This document shows positions 33,201 through 47,292 of a stretch of DNA of 64,000 bases, piece after piece. The notes beneath the pieces are model-generated. The model saw only the letters and a program-made list of their open reading frames with translations. It had not been told where the DNA came from and did not search any database. This stretch comes from Paraspadella gotoi (taxonomy: Eukaryota; Chaetognatha), in assembly GCA_051294375.1 (NCBI GenBank), contig CM119264.1, positions 9,745,907 through 9,809,906 of the forward strand, given 5' to 3'. Each line of letters opens with the position of its first letter. Position 1 is the stretch's first letter. The position numbers were made by a program, and so were the translations under genes.

Positions 33201-34078
33201 TATAAAAATTATCCATTCATTTAATGAATAAGCTATCTTGCCCATAACTTTGGTGAAAACTTTACCTCCAGTGATTGAAAGAATGAACTGCGGTTCGTTC
33301 AAACCCCACTCCTTAATCAAGAGATCCTCCACGCTCTTCAACTGACTCAGGGTCTTCGAACTCAGTTTAGTCTCTTCGTTGAAATCTTCGATCGCGATGC
33401 GCGCGAACTTTTGTTCGTTGAAAAACTGTTTGCGGTTGACGCCATCGATGCAAAACTGAGAGAGGAGGAATTTGAGAAAGTTTGACGGCAATGTTTGGAG
33501 GAAAACCAAAAGCCAATAAGGTTCTTACATTTTAAATTATTAAAAGATAGAAAATCCGTTTCTATTTATTGTTTCAACTGAAAAATAATCTATTGACAAC
33601 AAAAACGATTGGTTATATTATCACCCTAGTATTAAAAAAAAAGGATAGACATACTTGAATTGTCCGTCAGTGGGCTCGAGTTTTGTGCACAACTCCCTCG
33701 TCCAGAGGAACGAGAGTCGTTGATGGCTTCGATGCTGTGTTCGGTCCATCTCGCCCGCATTGGCACAAGTCGGCGTCCCTTCGGCCAAAGTGTAAAAGTC
33801 GTTAATTATATCAAGGCGTCCTAATTCGGCCACTTCGCAAAGAAATTATTATCTCAATTTGATTTAAACATATGACATATTATGTTAAATTGGGAATCAT
33901 CATACGTAACTCTTTTGAATACCTCAAAGCCTCACCTTTCGGTGCCGCAGTAGGCGGCGCAGACTCGTTTTTTAAAGTTCGATTCACAGAATTTCGACGT
34001 AGAAAAAGCGGATGAAGTTTTAACTTGAACCAAATGGTCATCGGGCAATTGCGTTTTTTTGATCGAGAATTGAAACAT
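30208..34078 (-). CDS. TRPM-family cation channel
   Basis: Four exons: 34078-33936 (MFQFSIKKTQ...), about 33832-33653, 33455-33266 and a very large last exon, 33137-30208 (936 residues from its first in-frame Met). About 1,150 residues in all. N-terminal TRPM homology region: LCQCGRD, EWGLNEPQFILSITGGAK and PDTWILSGGTSTGVM. Six membrane spans follow: VTYSVFLIAFGFFLM, WTVISFFLALVCQ, DLFLILHMTATLIARFYG, FCFSFYHVRLLQIF, DLLYFLAILCVFVSSYSL and LYMMVASILLLNLLIAIF. Between the last two lies the pore PYWSLFGETHLEF. The TRP helix is EDSRKIWCFNRHSFIFEY. No kinase or NUDT9-like domain follows; the tail is about 100 residues. Exon 2 as given has frame errors: the conserved PTDAFG is missing here but present in the mirror copy near 37495. 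The ion carried cannot be fixed from sequence. Confidence 0.92.
33176..33255 (-). repeat. dispersed 78-bp repeat, copy in TRPM intron 3
   Basis: On the minus strand: TATGGGCAAGATAGC, TTATTCATTAAATGAATGG, ATATTGGTTGTAACAATTTC. It fills most of the intron. The mirror copy is at 38126-38205. Confidence 0.7.
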
Positions 34079-35215
<1,137 letters not shown>

Positions 35216-35390
35216 GAAAGGAAGCGAGGCCAGGGTTGGAAAGATAACATTTTAATCTATTTTCGAATTAGCGAAACTGAATTTCAGACGTCGCGTCACG
35301 GATTGCTCCGGACCTTTGGATTTCTAAGAAAAAAGGTTTATGAGTATTGAATTTTATGCTAATATGTAAGTTATTTTCTTATTCCTTCTT

Positions 35391-35735
35391 TCAGGAGAAA
35401 GAAGGAAGGAATAAAGAAAAAAAGAAAGAAAAAAAAGAAAGAAAGAAAGAAAGAAAGATAAAAGGAAAAAAAAGAAAGAAGAAAGTAAGAAAGATAGAAA
35501 GAAAAAAAGAAAGAAAAAAGAAAGAAATAAAGAAGGAAAGAAAGAAAGAAAGAAAGAAAGAAGAAAGAAAGAAAGAAAGAAAAAAGAAAGAAATAAAGAA
35601 AGAAAGAAAGAAGAAGAAAGAAAGAAAGAAAGAAAGAAGAAAGAAAGAAAGAAAGAAAGAAGAAGAAGAAAAAAAAAGAAGAAAGAAAGAAAAGAGAAAA
35701 ATAATAAAAGAAAAAAAATAAAATAAGAAGAAGGA
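35391..35735 (+). repeat. purine-rich (GAAA)n tract at palindrome centre
   Basis: About 340 bases almost purely A and G, built from GAAA and GAAAA units. Its left border GTAAGTTATTTTCTTATTCC and right border GGAATAAAGAAAATAATTAC are reverse complements of each other, so this tract is the spacer of the large inverted repeat. Confidence 0.92.
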
Positions 35736-35906
35736 ATAAAGAAAATAATTACATATTAGCATAAATTCAATACTCTAAACCTTTTTCTTAGCAATCCAAA
35801 GGTCCGGACAATCCGTGACGCGACGTCTGAAATTCAGTTTCGGCTAATTCGAAAATAGATTAAAATGTTATCTTTCCAACCTGGCCTCGCCCCCTTTCCC
35901 TCGCCT

Positions 35907-35943
<37 letters not shown>

Positions 35944-36352
35944 TCTCTCTCTCATCTCTCTCTCTCTCTCGCGCTATCTCTCGCTCTCAAAGGCTTCCAA
36001 AAGAAAAATTATCTAAATTAGCAGTGAGGCGGCGGCCTTAAATCAGGACAATCACGTATAACGATCTTATTTTTAAATTTAAAAAAAAAATTATTGTAAA
36101 GAATATTTGTCTCGTAAAAATACCCAGGGTTGCAGAAAAGGAGAGGAACGAATAATAATTGGAAATGAGAGAATTGTATTTCAGATAATGCAAACGAGAA
36201 GGAGAGAGAGAGAGAGAGAGCAGAGAGAGAGAGAGAGAGAAGAGAGAAGAAAGAGAGAGAGACACACACACAGAGAGAAAGAGAGACACACACACAGAGA
36301 GAAAGAGACACACAGAGAAGAGAAGAGATAAGAGAAAGGAAAAAGAGGAGAG

Positions 36353-36409
<57 letters not shown>

Positions 36410-37608
36410 CAGAGAGAGGAGAGTTTGTGAGTCGAGTTCATAAAATTAGGGCACTTGCATGAATCCGAGAACCCCAGTGAAATGGAGGAAAAATACTTTA
36501 TCAAAGTCACATGAAGAAACGTTTTTATTTTATTTTTAAGCCACTCATAATCCTGACAACAAAAATTTAATTAACATAAATTAACCAATCTTCCAAAGTG
36601 TAAATTTAAAAGTTTAGAGAGGCGAGGAAAGTCGTCTCAAGATTTCTACGCAGAAATCTTATCTTATCAATTGAGTAGATCAATGTTTTACTATCTCGTT
36701 AATTTTTGTCTTTTACAACAGTTTTGCCGAATGTTGAAAATATAAATTCAGCATGTTATGCCATTGAAATAAGATTTTCGATAAAAACAATCATTTTTCT
36801 TTGATTGATTATTTAATATAACAAGCTTTTTGTTCCAGGAGCATTTGGTATGTACCTATACCTAGTTATTTATATTTGGGACAAAACCAAGAAAATTATT
36901 ATTTTTTTTTTTTATTATCTCTCTTGTCAGCGTCTCCACTCTTAAATTACGAGTGTTCGGAAGAAGCTTATCACGCCAAATCAGCAACTTTTTTTTCAAA
37001 GTGTTCGATTTCTCACGAATATATATATAATTTATGATTTCATTGTGACCATGACGTTATTTGAGTGAGGCATTTTAATTCGTTTTTCTCAAAAATGTTT
37101 CGATTCTCGATCAAAAAACGCAATTGCCCGATGACCATTTGGTCAAGTAAAACTTCATCCGCTTTTTCTACGTCGAAATTCTGTGAATCGAACTTTAAAA
37201 AACGAATCTGCGCCGCCTACGCGGCCACCGAAAGGTGAGGCTTTGAGGTATTCAAAAGAGTTACGTATGATGATCCCAATTTACATATTTGTCATATGTT
37301 TAAATCAAATTGAGATAATAATTTCTTTAGAAGTGGCGGAATTAGAACGCTTTATATATATATAAATAACGACTTTTCCACTTTGGCCGAAGGAGCCGAC
37401 TTGTGCCAATGCGGCAGAGATGGACCGAACACAGCATCGAGCCATCACGACTCTCGTTCCGTCTGGACGAAGGAGTTTGTGCACAATACTCGAGCCCACT
37501 GACGCCTTCGGACAAATTCAAGTATGTCTTCTTTTTTTTAAATTCTAGGGTATAATTTTAACCAATCGTTTTTTGTGTCAATAGATTAGTTTTCAGTTTG
37601 AAACAATA

Positions 37609-37840
37609 ATATCTTGTGGCGGTATATTCACACCGCCTCACGTCCACCATCCGTCAGCCAATCCATTGGCTCAGAGTGGGAAAACACCAACCCAGGCTAG
37701 CGTCCATCCACAGTCCTAACGACCGTCTGGGTAACCGCGCCAGTGACTGGAGGCGTCACTGCGGGTCGGAAGCCCCCAAAGCAAACAGTGAGATGCCCCC
37801 ATCCCAATGGGATCAGAGAACCCGTCTCTTGCATAATCTT
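37609..37840 (+). mobile_element. SINE-like insert of about 230 bp, right arm only
   Basis: Sits in the intron before TRPM exon 3. The left arm has only about 20 bases at this point (33525-33555). The insert is GC-rich, has CCATTGGCTCAGAGTGGG (weak box A) and GTGAGATGCCCCCATCCC, and is bordered by TATCTT and TAATCTT, a possible target duplication. It shares word order with 10505-10720. No box B was found. Confidence 0.4.
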
Positions 37841-38125
37841 TAATAATTTAAATCGTACTAACCGTATTGGCTTTTGGTTTTCTCCAAACATTCCGTCAAA
37901 CTTTCTCAAATTCCTCCTCTCTCAGTTTTCATCGATGGCGTCAACCGCAAACAGTTTTTCAACTGAACAAAAGTTCGCGGCGCATCGCGATCGAGGATTT
38001 CAACGAAGAGACTAAACTGAGTCGAAGACCCTGAGTCAGTTGAAGAGCGTGGAGGATCTCTTGATCAAGGAGTGGGGTTTGAACGAACCGCAATCATTCT
38101 TTCAATCACTGGAGGTAAAGTTTTC

Positions 38126-38205
38126 ACCAAAGTCAGGGGCAAGTAGCTTTCATTAAATGAATGAATAATTTTTATATTGGTTGTAACAATTTCATATATA
38201 AAATA
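38126..38205 (+). repeat. dispersed 78-bp repeat, mirror of the TRPM intron copy
   Basis: AAAGTCAGGGGCAAGTAGC ... TTATATTGGTTGTAACAATT. Its start matches the family consensus (GTCAGGG-CAAG) better than the left-arm copy does. Confidence 0.65.
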
Positions 38206-41135
38206 TTTTAAAGTTAATTAAAACTTTATCTTTTAAGGAGCAAAGCTTATCGACTTAAATCACCACATCGAAGAAGAATTCATCAATGCATCAATCGCCT
38301 CCTCAAGCACACCCCAGACACTTGGATCCTCAGCGGGGGACCTCCACCGCGTCATGCGGCCTCGTCGGCAAAGCCGTCAAGAACTTCCTCAACGCAGGTG
38401 ATTGGTCCGAGCGACAACGCTCCTCTCAGGTTGCATCGGCATCGCCACCTGGGGCATCGTCCGCGACATGAGAGTCTCTTCAACCGAGAATCGATCAGAG
38501 ACGATCCCGCCGTCTATCGGATCGAAAAGTTTCGCCTGGAGTTCCAACGCCGGGCGCCGATCTCGACATGGACCACACCCACTTCTCCTCATCGACGATG
38601 GAACCGAAGGAAAGTACGGCGCCGAGATTCTTTTCGATCGCAGCTGGAAAAGTATCTCAGCACCGATGAGGAAGCATGCCACAAGATCCCCGCCGTCCAA
38701 TCGTCATGAATGGCGGTGAAGCTCGTTGAAGCGCGTGAGGGAAAGTCTGGAAGGAAGATCCCTACCGTTGCATCAAGGAACGGGCCGAGCTCGCCGATCT
38801 TCTGGCCAAAGCAACGTGATGATGAGGCAGGAAGACGGGAAAAACAAAAGAAGCGAGACGACCCAATTATTCCGATCCGGAAGACGTGGTCAAAGACGAA
38901 TTCATTGTCCATTGCATCGAGGAAGATTTTCCAGCAAAGCAAAAAAAAATGGTTACTGACGATTTGGTGCGCTGTCTAAAAGCCTCGCAAAATCTACACA
39001 TTTACGACATGTCCATAAAGCTGCGCCGAAAAACAATGAGAATTCAATGGACCTCTTTGCACAGAAATATCTTGCAAGCGCTCTTGAATAAAACTCTCAA
39101 AGAATCTGTCTTGTTGCGTTTCTGCCTACGAGGCACCTTACTTTGGCTTTTCAGTGGAATCGCTTAGACGTTGCCAAAAGAATTCTGAGCAGGCTCAACA
39201 AAAACAGACTGGAATTCAAGAAGGAATTTCGCCTTAATTAAGTCTCATGGCCTTGAAAAAAGAAGTTTACCCTTTATCAGCTTTTTAAGGAATCACTGAA
39301 CATCAGTTGAAGGAAATGGTTTCGAGCGATCAGAAAGAGAGCATAATCCGACGAAATCAGGCGCGGTACAGAATGAAAAGTTCAACGAATATGCAATCGA
39401 GGATTGGCGTATTTTTACTTCTTTGATCGTTTTATCAAGAAGCATACATAGCTTTGGGACTTCACTGTTAAAAGGTATGAAGTATCCCATGGCTTCTTGT
39501 CTATATGCTTGCGTCGAACTTAAATGCTCAAGATCCAAGAGCAACATAGGAATTATGCCAAAATTACTTCAGCCATTGAACAATTTTGAAGCGATCGCTT
39601 ATGAATTATTACTCTCTGCTACCATGAGTCCAAGCTACGCACAATGTATTTACTAGTGGCAAGAGATAAGCCTTGTCGGCGGGAATTTCTGTCATGCAGC
39701 TCGCATTGAAAGGAGAGTGTTTGCATTTTTTCAGTCACCAAGCTTGCCAGGATCTTCTCGACTGCATATGGAACCGATGCGTCCCAAAAAATACAAACTT
39801 TTTAAAAATCTATGCTGAATTGTCTTCCGTTTCTCATACCAAAGTTTTTTGCTTGCAAAGTTAATCAGTTCCACTTTCCAAGAGACGATCTATTCCAAAA
39901 ACGTAAGCATCAAGGTAAACAAAAAGTTGAGCGAGATGGGGCTGGCCACAAAGTACGAGTCCAAATACGAGACTTCGTTCGAATCGATCCGCCGCTTTTA
40001 CACGTCTCCCATTGTCAAGTTTTACACGGTCTCGTTACCTACTCTGTTTTCTTGATCGCTTTTGGTTTTTTCCTCATGACGCGTTAAATCAAATGGTCTA
40101 TTCAAATCCTGGCTGCTTTGAATGGACTGTCATTTCTTTTTTCCTGCCCTCGTCTGCCAAGAGATCTACCAGTTTCAGCATTGCATCTCCGAGCGAGTTT
40201 AAAGAACGTTTTTTCTCCCACTTTTCCACATGTGGAACCCGGTGGATTTGTTCCTGATTCTTCACGATGACCGCGACCCTGATTGCCAGATTCTACGGAC
40301 TCGTACAAGGGCCGAAAAAATTTCGATAGTCCGATTCCGTCAAAAATCGTTTGCGTTTTGCTTTTCGTTTATCACGTTCGTTGCTGCAGATATTCTCCGC
40401 CACCCCGATCATCGGTCCAAAATTGGTGATGATAAAGAGAATGGTCGGAGATCTTCTTTATTCTGGGCGATCCTGTGCGTCTTTGTGTCTTCTTATTCAT
40501 TGTCTTCCTTCGCCATTCTTTGGCCGATTCGCTTTTGAAGCACGGGGAAGATAATTCCACTTCGACTTACGAAGCCATCCATCTTCTCTTCGCCCTACTG
40601 AGCCTTGTTCGGCGAAACGCACCTCGAGTTCTACGAAGACTTGGGAGATTCACGAGTGGAGGATCGAGGATTCGGCCCTCTGGCCAAGCACGTCATCCTG
40701 CCTGGAATGCAGGGTCTCTACATGATGGTAGCTCAGCATCTTGCTGCTCAATGCTTCTCATCGCCCCTCTTCAGCTACACTTTCGCCGACATCCAAGAGG
40801 ACTCGAGAAGATTTGGTTGCTTCAACCGACACTCGTTCATCTTCGAATACTTTAACAGATCCGCGTTCCCGCAGCCTTTTTCCGGTCCTCAGCTTCTTGA
40901 CGAGCGGCTGCAGGCGACTCTTTCGTCCTTGTGCGGATTATGTCGAGATCGGAGTCGAATCCGAGGTCGTCATGACTTCGGCCTTGAAGGTGAGATTAAC
41001 TGAACCGACAGTCGTTGCAGCGGACAAACGGGGCCGATTATTCGAAGGACTCTGCGCGGTGGGAGCGTTTATGGCGGAGAGTTACTTTGAGTCCTGCGAA
41101 ATTTAAGAACCTCATGCCAGAATTGTGAAGAATGA

Positions 41136-42810
41136 GGCTCAAAACTGAGATAATCAACTGACGACTTTCGTTTATATTTTCTATCTTAATTCTATATTTT
41201 TGTATAAAATTGTTACTAATCATTAAATATACAAATTATTTTCTTAATCAATTTCTTAAACCGATTTTTTTCGCCAAAAACTATTATTAATATTTCGGAC
41301 ATCATTTTTTTTATTTACGTAAAAACCTTTTTCTATCGCAAGGCAAGTTTTTCCTTGAAATAAAGACAATTTTATCATTTTTTCAATGCCAAAACGCTCA
41401 CGCAAAAATTGTTACCTTGCCTCATCCGTTCGAAATTTATTTCCCTATTCTCTCTCTACTTCCATTTCTGCGCTTCGTATCTCACCCTAAAAAAATTGAA
41501 AGAATTTATTCTTCAAAAATTTTCGAAGAAATTCAGACGGCGTTTCTTTCGCGCGCCACCCGCCTGTCATTCTCACTCGCTCTCGACTACCAATCTCCCG
41601 ACCCACCTCGCGACTTATACCAACTTGTTACCAACGAACCAACTCGGTAAAGATTTTATAATGATGACATAGTGATATCATTTTCGATAATGTTGTTGCA
41701 TCTTCTTAAATACAACAACCCTCCAAATTTACTTTCCCCCAGATGGACGTACTTACCTATAACCCATCTTATTTTTCTTCCCGTATAGAACACCACCTAT
41801 CCTCACATGCTTCCCGACACTTCCCATTCCTCCGCTAGATCACTCATCTGAATAACAAAAAGACATTAACTTCGACCCTCATCGAATCTTTTCCCGTTTT
41901 CACCAAGAAAACTTATGCACGCGACGGTAGACCAGATTCTGACGAGAACGAAAAAAAAAAAAATAAGTACGTCCAATGTTTAGGTCTTGTTTTGACGCAA
42001 TGACGAAAATAAAAAAGTAAAAGCCTCGCTTATGGCTAAAAACAATGAAACATCAGTATGCACAAAGGCCGTTGTTCTTTCAATTTTTTTTACGAGTTGA
42101 AATTCGCCATTGCTTTGAACATTTTTTTTATAGTTCGTCAATTTCAGTTGTGGGAAACTAAACATAAAAACAAATACTTTCGTGCATACAAACGATTCTC
42201 GAAAGATCATTTCCTTTAATTCTTAACCTAGTTTTGTTCTACGATTTTTTTTATTTAGTTTAAATTTTTTTTTCAAATTTTATTCTTTTAATTTTTTTTT
42301 TTACGCCTTGAAAGTTCCCTTGTTGACGCCTTCGATCCCAGTGGATGGAAATCGCGGAGGCGGCTGGGAGATTGTCGTTCGTCGTTGTCGTGTCGTCGTC
42401 ATCGTCATCATTGTTATCATTATTCGTCCTTTCTTATATTATACAACATCATTGTCATCATCGTTTAATCTCCATCGTATTCTTCGACTTCATTTTCCTG
42501 TTCGTAATCTTCGTTGATGGCAGCACACGTACGTGATATTCGTCGTCGTTGTCATCGTCATCGTCAGCATCTCGTCGTCGTCGGCGAATCAGCGACGAAT
42601 TTTTATTTTCGCTCGATTCTTCGCCTGATTTTTTGCGACGCTATTTCACCGTCAGTCATCGTCGCATCTGCGTCGACGCCATTCCACTGCACGTGACTGT
42701 CGCGTGACTGCCACTAGGAATGTCACGTCTTAATCACCATTTAACAGGCGGTTAAACATCTACTTATCTGAACACGCATTATACAGATTCACTAACTCAT
42801 CATTTTCTTC
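41136..42810. other. mirror of 26377-27990, no gene
   Basis: Reverse complement of the left-arm intergenic DNA, joined across the point where the 2.18-kb insertion sits in the left arm. Contains GTC/GAC triplet tracts. Confidence 0.6.
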
Positions 42811-43190
42811 AAGATCAATTTTTTGTGTTGAATTTTTGCTCAAATTCCGTGACGTTGACGTCGAGTAAAGTGCCAATGGCTGCGCCTGCAAAGGCTGCCG
42901 CCTGCAAAGGCTGCGCCTGCAAGGGCTGCGCTTCAAGGGCTGCGCCGTCAGGTCCTCGGTGAGGGCGGAGGTGCGACGTCGTTGTCTTGGGCAGGAGGCG
43001 GCCTCGGGTGAAACTTCCTGTCAAGGAGAAAATCCAAAAATTACCCGGACGGCGAAACAATGGTTTGCATGGAAATTTTCTGCTTCATCGCTCAATCGTG
43101 GGAAACTAGGGCGACTTACTTTTCTGTCAGTTGGTTTGAGAATAGAATGGAGGTGAGTTCGGTAAGGATGTAAGGGTGTCTTCGTAACCT
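42811..43190 (-). pseudogene. mirror copy of the AQPLQ-repeat ORF
   Basis: Minus-strand copy of 25993-26376. The 15-bp unit is present (42882-42948), but single-base changes switch the frame between AQPLQ and GAAFA readings. The end reads GTLLDVNVTEFEQKFNTKN here, in a different frame from the left arm, so the true C-terminus is unresolved. Confidence 0.45.
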
Positions 43191-44054
43191 CTAGGAGAGT
43201 GATTATATAATACAATATACAATATCGGTTTAACCCTTTTTTTTACGTTCTTCGCTTTTCACAGCGCGACATCAAATCTAAAGCAAATCAAGCGGGCTTT
43301 TTTATAATTTGCAGAAAAAAATAAACTCTCGACTTTTGTTTGGCGAAAATGTTTTGTACAACTCGCCTTAATTAATAAGTTTCTCCTTCAAGTGGACGTG
43401 CGTCGTCGAGATTCGAAAAAAAAAGGCGGCATATTTTGGGGGAAGAAAACACGCGTGAGGGCGTTGAGTTTTGGGCATGGAGACGACGACGACGACGACG
43501 ATGACGACGACGATATCAAACGACACGGTGGACGAATGCGGCGACGAAACATCGATTGAAAATTAGCGCGAAATTGCATTTGAACAAAAAGAAGGATTCC
43601 GAAATGAGTCGGAATAATTGGGAGTTGTTTCGTCGAGGAGAAAGATTGCGGTGATTCTTTTTCTTTCTTTTTTCTTCACAAGTTGGTAGTAGTTTTGTAT
43701 TAAATGTTAACTATATATTTATTTTATTCATTCGTTTTCTCAGTTACTAATTACTCAATGTCCTAAGATATTCCACACTTACGAGTATATTTTTTTCAAT
43801 GGTATCGTCGTCGTCTTCGTCGTCGTTTCAAACTTTCTATGTTTTAAACTCAAGGCGAAGTCCCGGTTCTTTCCCTCCTTTTCTTCTCCCTTGTTTCTTC
43901 GTCTTCGTCGTCATCGTCGTCCGTCTTTGACATTGGTGTCCCTTTGGATTACAAACTTTTGAGTAATGATGGCCCAAAAGTGCCGTGGCGCCAGTCGCCT
44001 CTTACGGACCCGAGACGTAAGTTTCGGTTACTGAGCGCGTCTCTCTTTCTCTCT

Positions 44055-44134
<80 letters not shown>

Positions 44135-44723
44135 ACGATTCGTGTTGTCCCTGATTTATGTCCTGGGTCCGTCTTCGAATCTCCGACGGACAGCGCCGTT
44201 TTAGATTCCAAAGAGCGCGTCAGTTGTCACAATCGTTGCGGTGAGCGTTGTCGCTTCTGAAGCACTATGATTGCGTAAAAGTACTATTTTAGTTTGTAAA
44301 CTCAAATTCATATAGGATGAAAAGAATCATACTAATCGTAAAAATAAAAAGCAAATACTAACCGTAATTATAATCTTGAACTATTGAATGGAATAAAAAG
44401 TATCTTGTTAGTTTTGCCACTCTTCGCCAAGAGATTTCATGCGATCAGCTCGCCCACGATGCCAGCTCCAAATATTCTTCGGCTTCATCTCCATTTCATT
44501 CCATAGTGATACTTACATCACGCCCCGCTGACGCCTTGCTGGCTCCTCTGATCGTAATATCAAATTAACCGCTCCTTATCTCTCTCTCTCTCCTCTCTCT
44601 CTCTGGCGTCGTGATTCTCGCCAAGTTTCGAGGGAAAAACGGATGGCGTCTTCGTGAAAAAACAAAACTACTATTAATAGCAATTAATAGCAGCAACTAA
44701 AACAATGCCATGCGAGCCAGATA

Positions 44724-44781
<58 letters not shown>

Positions 44782-45660
44782 AAGAAGAGAGAGAGAGAGA
44801 GAGAGAGAGACGAGGAGAGACTATATTCTAGGTATAGGTTTATCTGAATGGTTTGAGAGATAAGTAACTTATGAAGAAGATTTAAAAGAAAAAGAAGAGA
44901 AATTAAAAAAAATTAAGAGAAAAAAATAAAAAAAAAGAAAAAATTCGAACTAAAACTACAAATACAAAAAAGTAAAGAGTAGAGAAATAGAGGCGGAGTT
45001 ACTAATATGAAGGAATGGCAAAAGGAAAGAAAAAAATTGCAAAGATACAGAGGAGAAAAGGAGGAAAGGAAAGAAGGAGACAAAGACTAGAGAAAAAAAA
45101 AGGAGTAAGGAAAGAGGAGGTGTTGATGCCCGTGAATTGTGCGCGCAGAAAAATTCCGTCTCGAGAGCGCGCGACCCGGGAGTCAAAACTGGTGCAGATC
45201 TGAAAAGCGAGGCGGGAAATCCTTTCTTAACTTTCCCTTTCCGACTTCGCTCAATTTCTTTATTCTTGCAGGTTTTTTAAAAAAAATTTTTCGTGAATTA
45301 ATTCTTATTTTAACCTCCTAAACATTTTTTTATTCTGTTTTTTTGAGTTCTTTCTCCAACGCCCTGAATTTATTTATTTCCCACATAATCACGCATTTAA
45401 TCTAAACCGGGAACGGGAGATTTAAAGGACATATGTTTAAGACAAACGTATTTTTTTATTTAAACTGTTTGTAAAGAACTATAAATTACTTTAACCAGTA
45501 AATATATTAGTTTTCTCTGCGAGGTTACTTTTGTTGTTTCAAGTACGGTAAAAAGTTTTTATCAAATTATAGAGGACTCAGAGCACAGTTAAATAAAAGA
45601 AACAAAAGATCTACTGAAATGACTACGAATAAATTCGAATAAAATAACGATTCAAAAAGT
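43191..45660. repeat. mirror intergenic with (TC)n 44057-44140 and (GA)n 44719-44813
   Basis: Reverse complement of 23540-25990. Microsatellite lengths differ from the left arm. No gene. Confidence 0.8.
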
Positions 45661-45689
45661 TTATGGTATCAAACTTTATGGTTAAACAA

Positions 45690-46913
45690 TTAATCTTTGT
45701 CGGTCAAGACCATCTCCCGAATTGCAGTCACGGTCCCAGTACAGCGGTCGACGATGCTGAAGACGATGATGAACATATCCCAAAACATCTCCACTGTATC
45801 GGCCCAGTGCGCCTGGCCTACAACAGATGAAGAAAACATATTAATATTATAAGGAATTGTAAACAAACATAATCATGCATTTACCTGGGAATCCGTTGCA
45901 CCGATCTATGATGGCGGGAATGGTAAGTCCCATGGGGGTGCTAAACAAGGCTCCGATAAGAGGGTGAATGGGCCTGAAAGAAAAAAAAAAAAGAAATTCA
46001 TCGTTTCATTACTTTATATTGTAATCATTAGCAGTCCTGAAAGTCATTTCCCACCTTTAAATGTCATTGACTAACGTATATATAATTATATTCTTAAAGC
46101 GGATTTTTGAGTATCCAAAGGGAAAAAGAACATGACCGAAAAAGGGGGCTGAGGCAGCGAGGGTTGCGGCGAGGGTGATGACGACGGCGCGGACGACCAA
46201 AATCCAAAAGTCGTGGGCGCCCTCTCGTCGTCGATCCACTTCTTGATGCGACCGAAGAGAATCCGTGGGCGACGAAATACTGGACGGCGAAGGACGTCAC
46301 CACAACGATAGCGAAGCACCTTCAGGCTAAAAAAAGTGTGTAAATAATTAATTATTTATCTTATCCAGCCACGTTATTATATAGAAAAAGAGAAGAAACC
46401 TTTCTGGACTCACGGAATAAACAGACAAACAGACGAAGCTCAAAATTAAAATTATATTAAATAAATACCGTATATCTTTGTTTTGACTCACCTCGCGTAC
46501 AACGGAGTGTGCGGGAGATGAGCGTGATCGATCCCTTGGCGTCGTCGCCGTATTTAGGTAAACCGAAAAAGTCGGTGGCCGTGTGGAATATGTGATTAGC
46601 GCCACGCCCACGATTTGAAGCTACTCCCGAAAGGCGCACGTCATTTCCTCCGGCGACGCCATCTTGTTTCGAGCGGCAAACCACGGTGATGCCTGTAGTC
46701 GGGGAACGTACGTATCGAATTGAGAATCGTCTTTCAATTGGCGTATTTTGAAAAAGCCGCTCACAATAAACATAATCTGCGCAAGTACATATCTTTCCTC
46801 CATCCAACCTTCGAAAAACCATGACGACCGTTCCGAGGAAGACGAATTCGCCCGTAATTTCTGTTAATAAGATGCCAACTCGGAGACGGCTGGAAATCTC
46901 TCTCTGGTGGGGG
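45690..46913 (-). pseudogene. mirror copy of SLC36 paralogue exons 4-8
   Basis: Runs from mid exon 4 at the 25-N gap (46913) to the last exon near 45690. Readable pieces are ENKMASPEEM (about 46660), FAVQYFVAH (about 46280) and, in exon 7, IGALFSTPMGLTIPAIIDR, which is unbroken here but frame-shifted in the left arm. In exon 8 ADTVEMFWDMFIIVFSIV is readable here, while the left arm has lost bases. The two arms therefore correct each other. Confidence 0.85.
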
Positions 46914-46938
46914 NNNNNNNNNNNNNNNNNNNNNNNNN
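46914..46938. other. 25-N gap ending the palindrome arm
   Basis: Exactly 25 N. The inverted sequence ends at its left edge; unrelated sequence starts at its right edge. Confidence 0.95.
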
Positions 46939-47257
46939 ACATAACCCAGAGCGGGTGAGCCTCTCAGCTTCTCTTTTCGGTTCATAACAGAGTTCTCTCC
47001 TTCACCCAGACAAAATCAACATTACCATGCTTGCGTCGTTCCTCTCCCGTGTAATTCTCTCTTCTTCTCTACCTATTCATTACTCTACTCTGNNNNNNNN
47101 NNNNNNNNNNNNNNNNNNNNNNNNNNNNNNNNNNNNNNNNNNNNNNNNNNNNNNNNNNNNNNNNNNNNNNNNNNNNNNNNNNNNNNNNNNNNNNNNNNNN
47201 NNNNNNNNNNNNNNNNNNNNNNNNNNNNNNNNNNNNNNNNNNNNNNNNNNNNNNNNN

Positions 47258-47292
<35 letters not shown>

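Larger units (their letters stand above)
37095..41135 (+). pseudogene. broken mirror copy of the TRPM gene
   Basis: Collinear with the TRPM gene at 30208-34078 from its ATG (37095) to its stop (41133-41135), but the frame breaks every 50-150 bases. Recognisable pieces include FSIKK at the start, LCQCGRD with GPNTASSH (around 37396), PTDAFGQIQ (37495), DTWILS (38309), HDDRDPDC in place of HMTATLIA (about 40266) and the TRP-helix region near 40800. In exon 2 this copy is better than the left arm, because PTDAFG is intact here. A genuine old pseudogene would show mainly substitutions; the excess of one-base indels argues for an unpolished second copy of one locus. Confidence 0.85.
35730..46913 (-). 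repeat. right arm of large inverted repeat (about 11.2 kb)
   Basis: Reverse complement of 22285-35395 without the 2.18-kb insertion, and with an extra piece of about 230 bp (37609-37840). It ends directly at the 25-N gap 46914-46938. Over the last 500 or so coding bases of TRPM I count about 17 differences from the left arm, most of them single-base gains or losses, which is the error type of unpolished long reads. Confidence 0.95.

Noticed and set aside
37095-41135. Interpretation of the mirror TRPM as a second functional channel gene
   Set aside because: Frame breaks every 50-150 bases; no piece longer than about 100 residues stays open.
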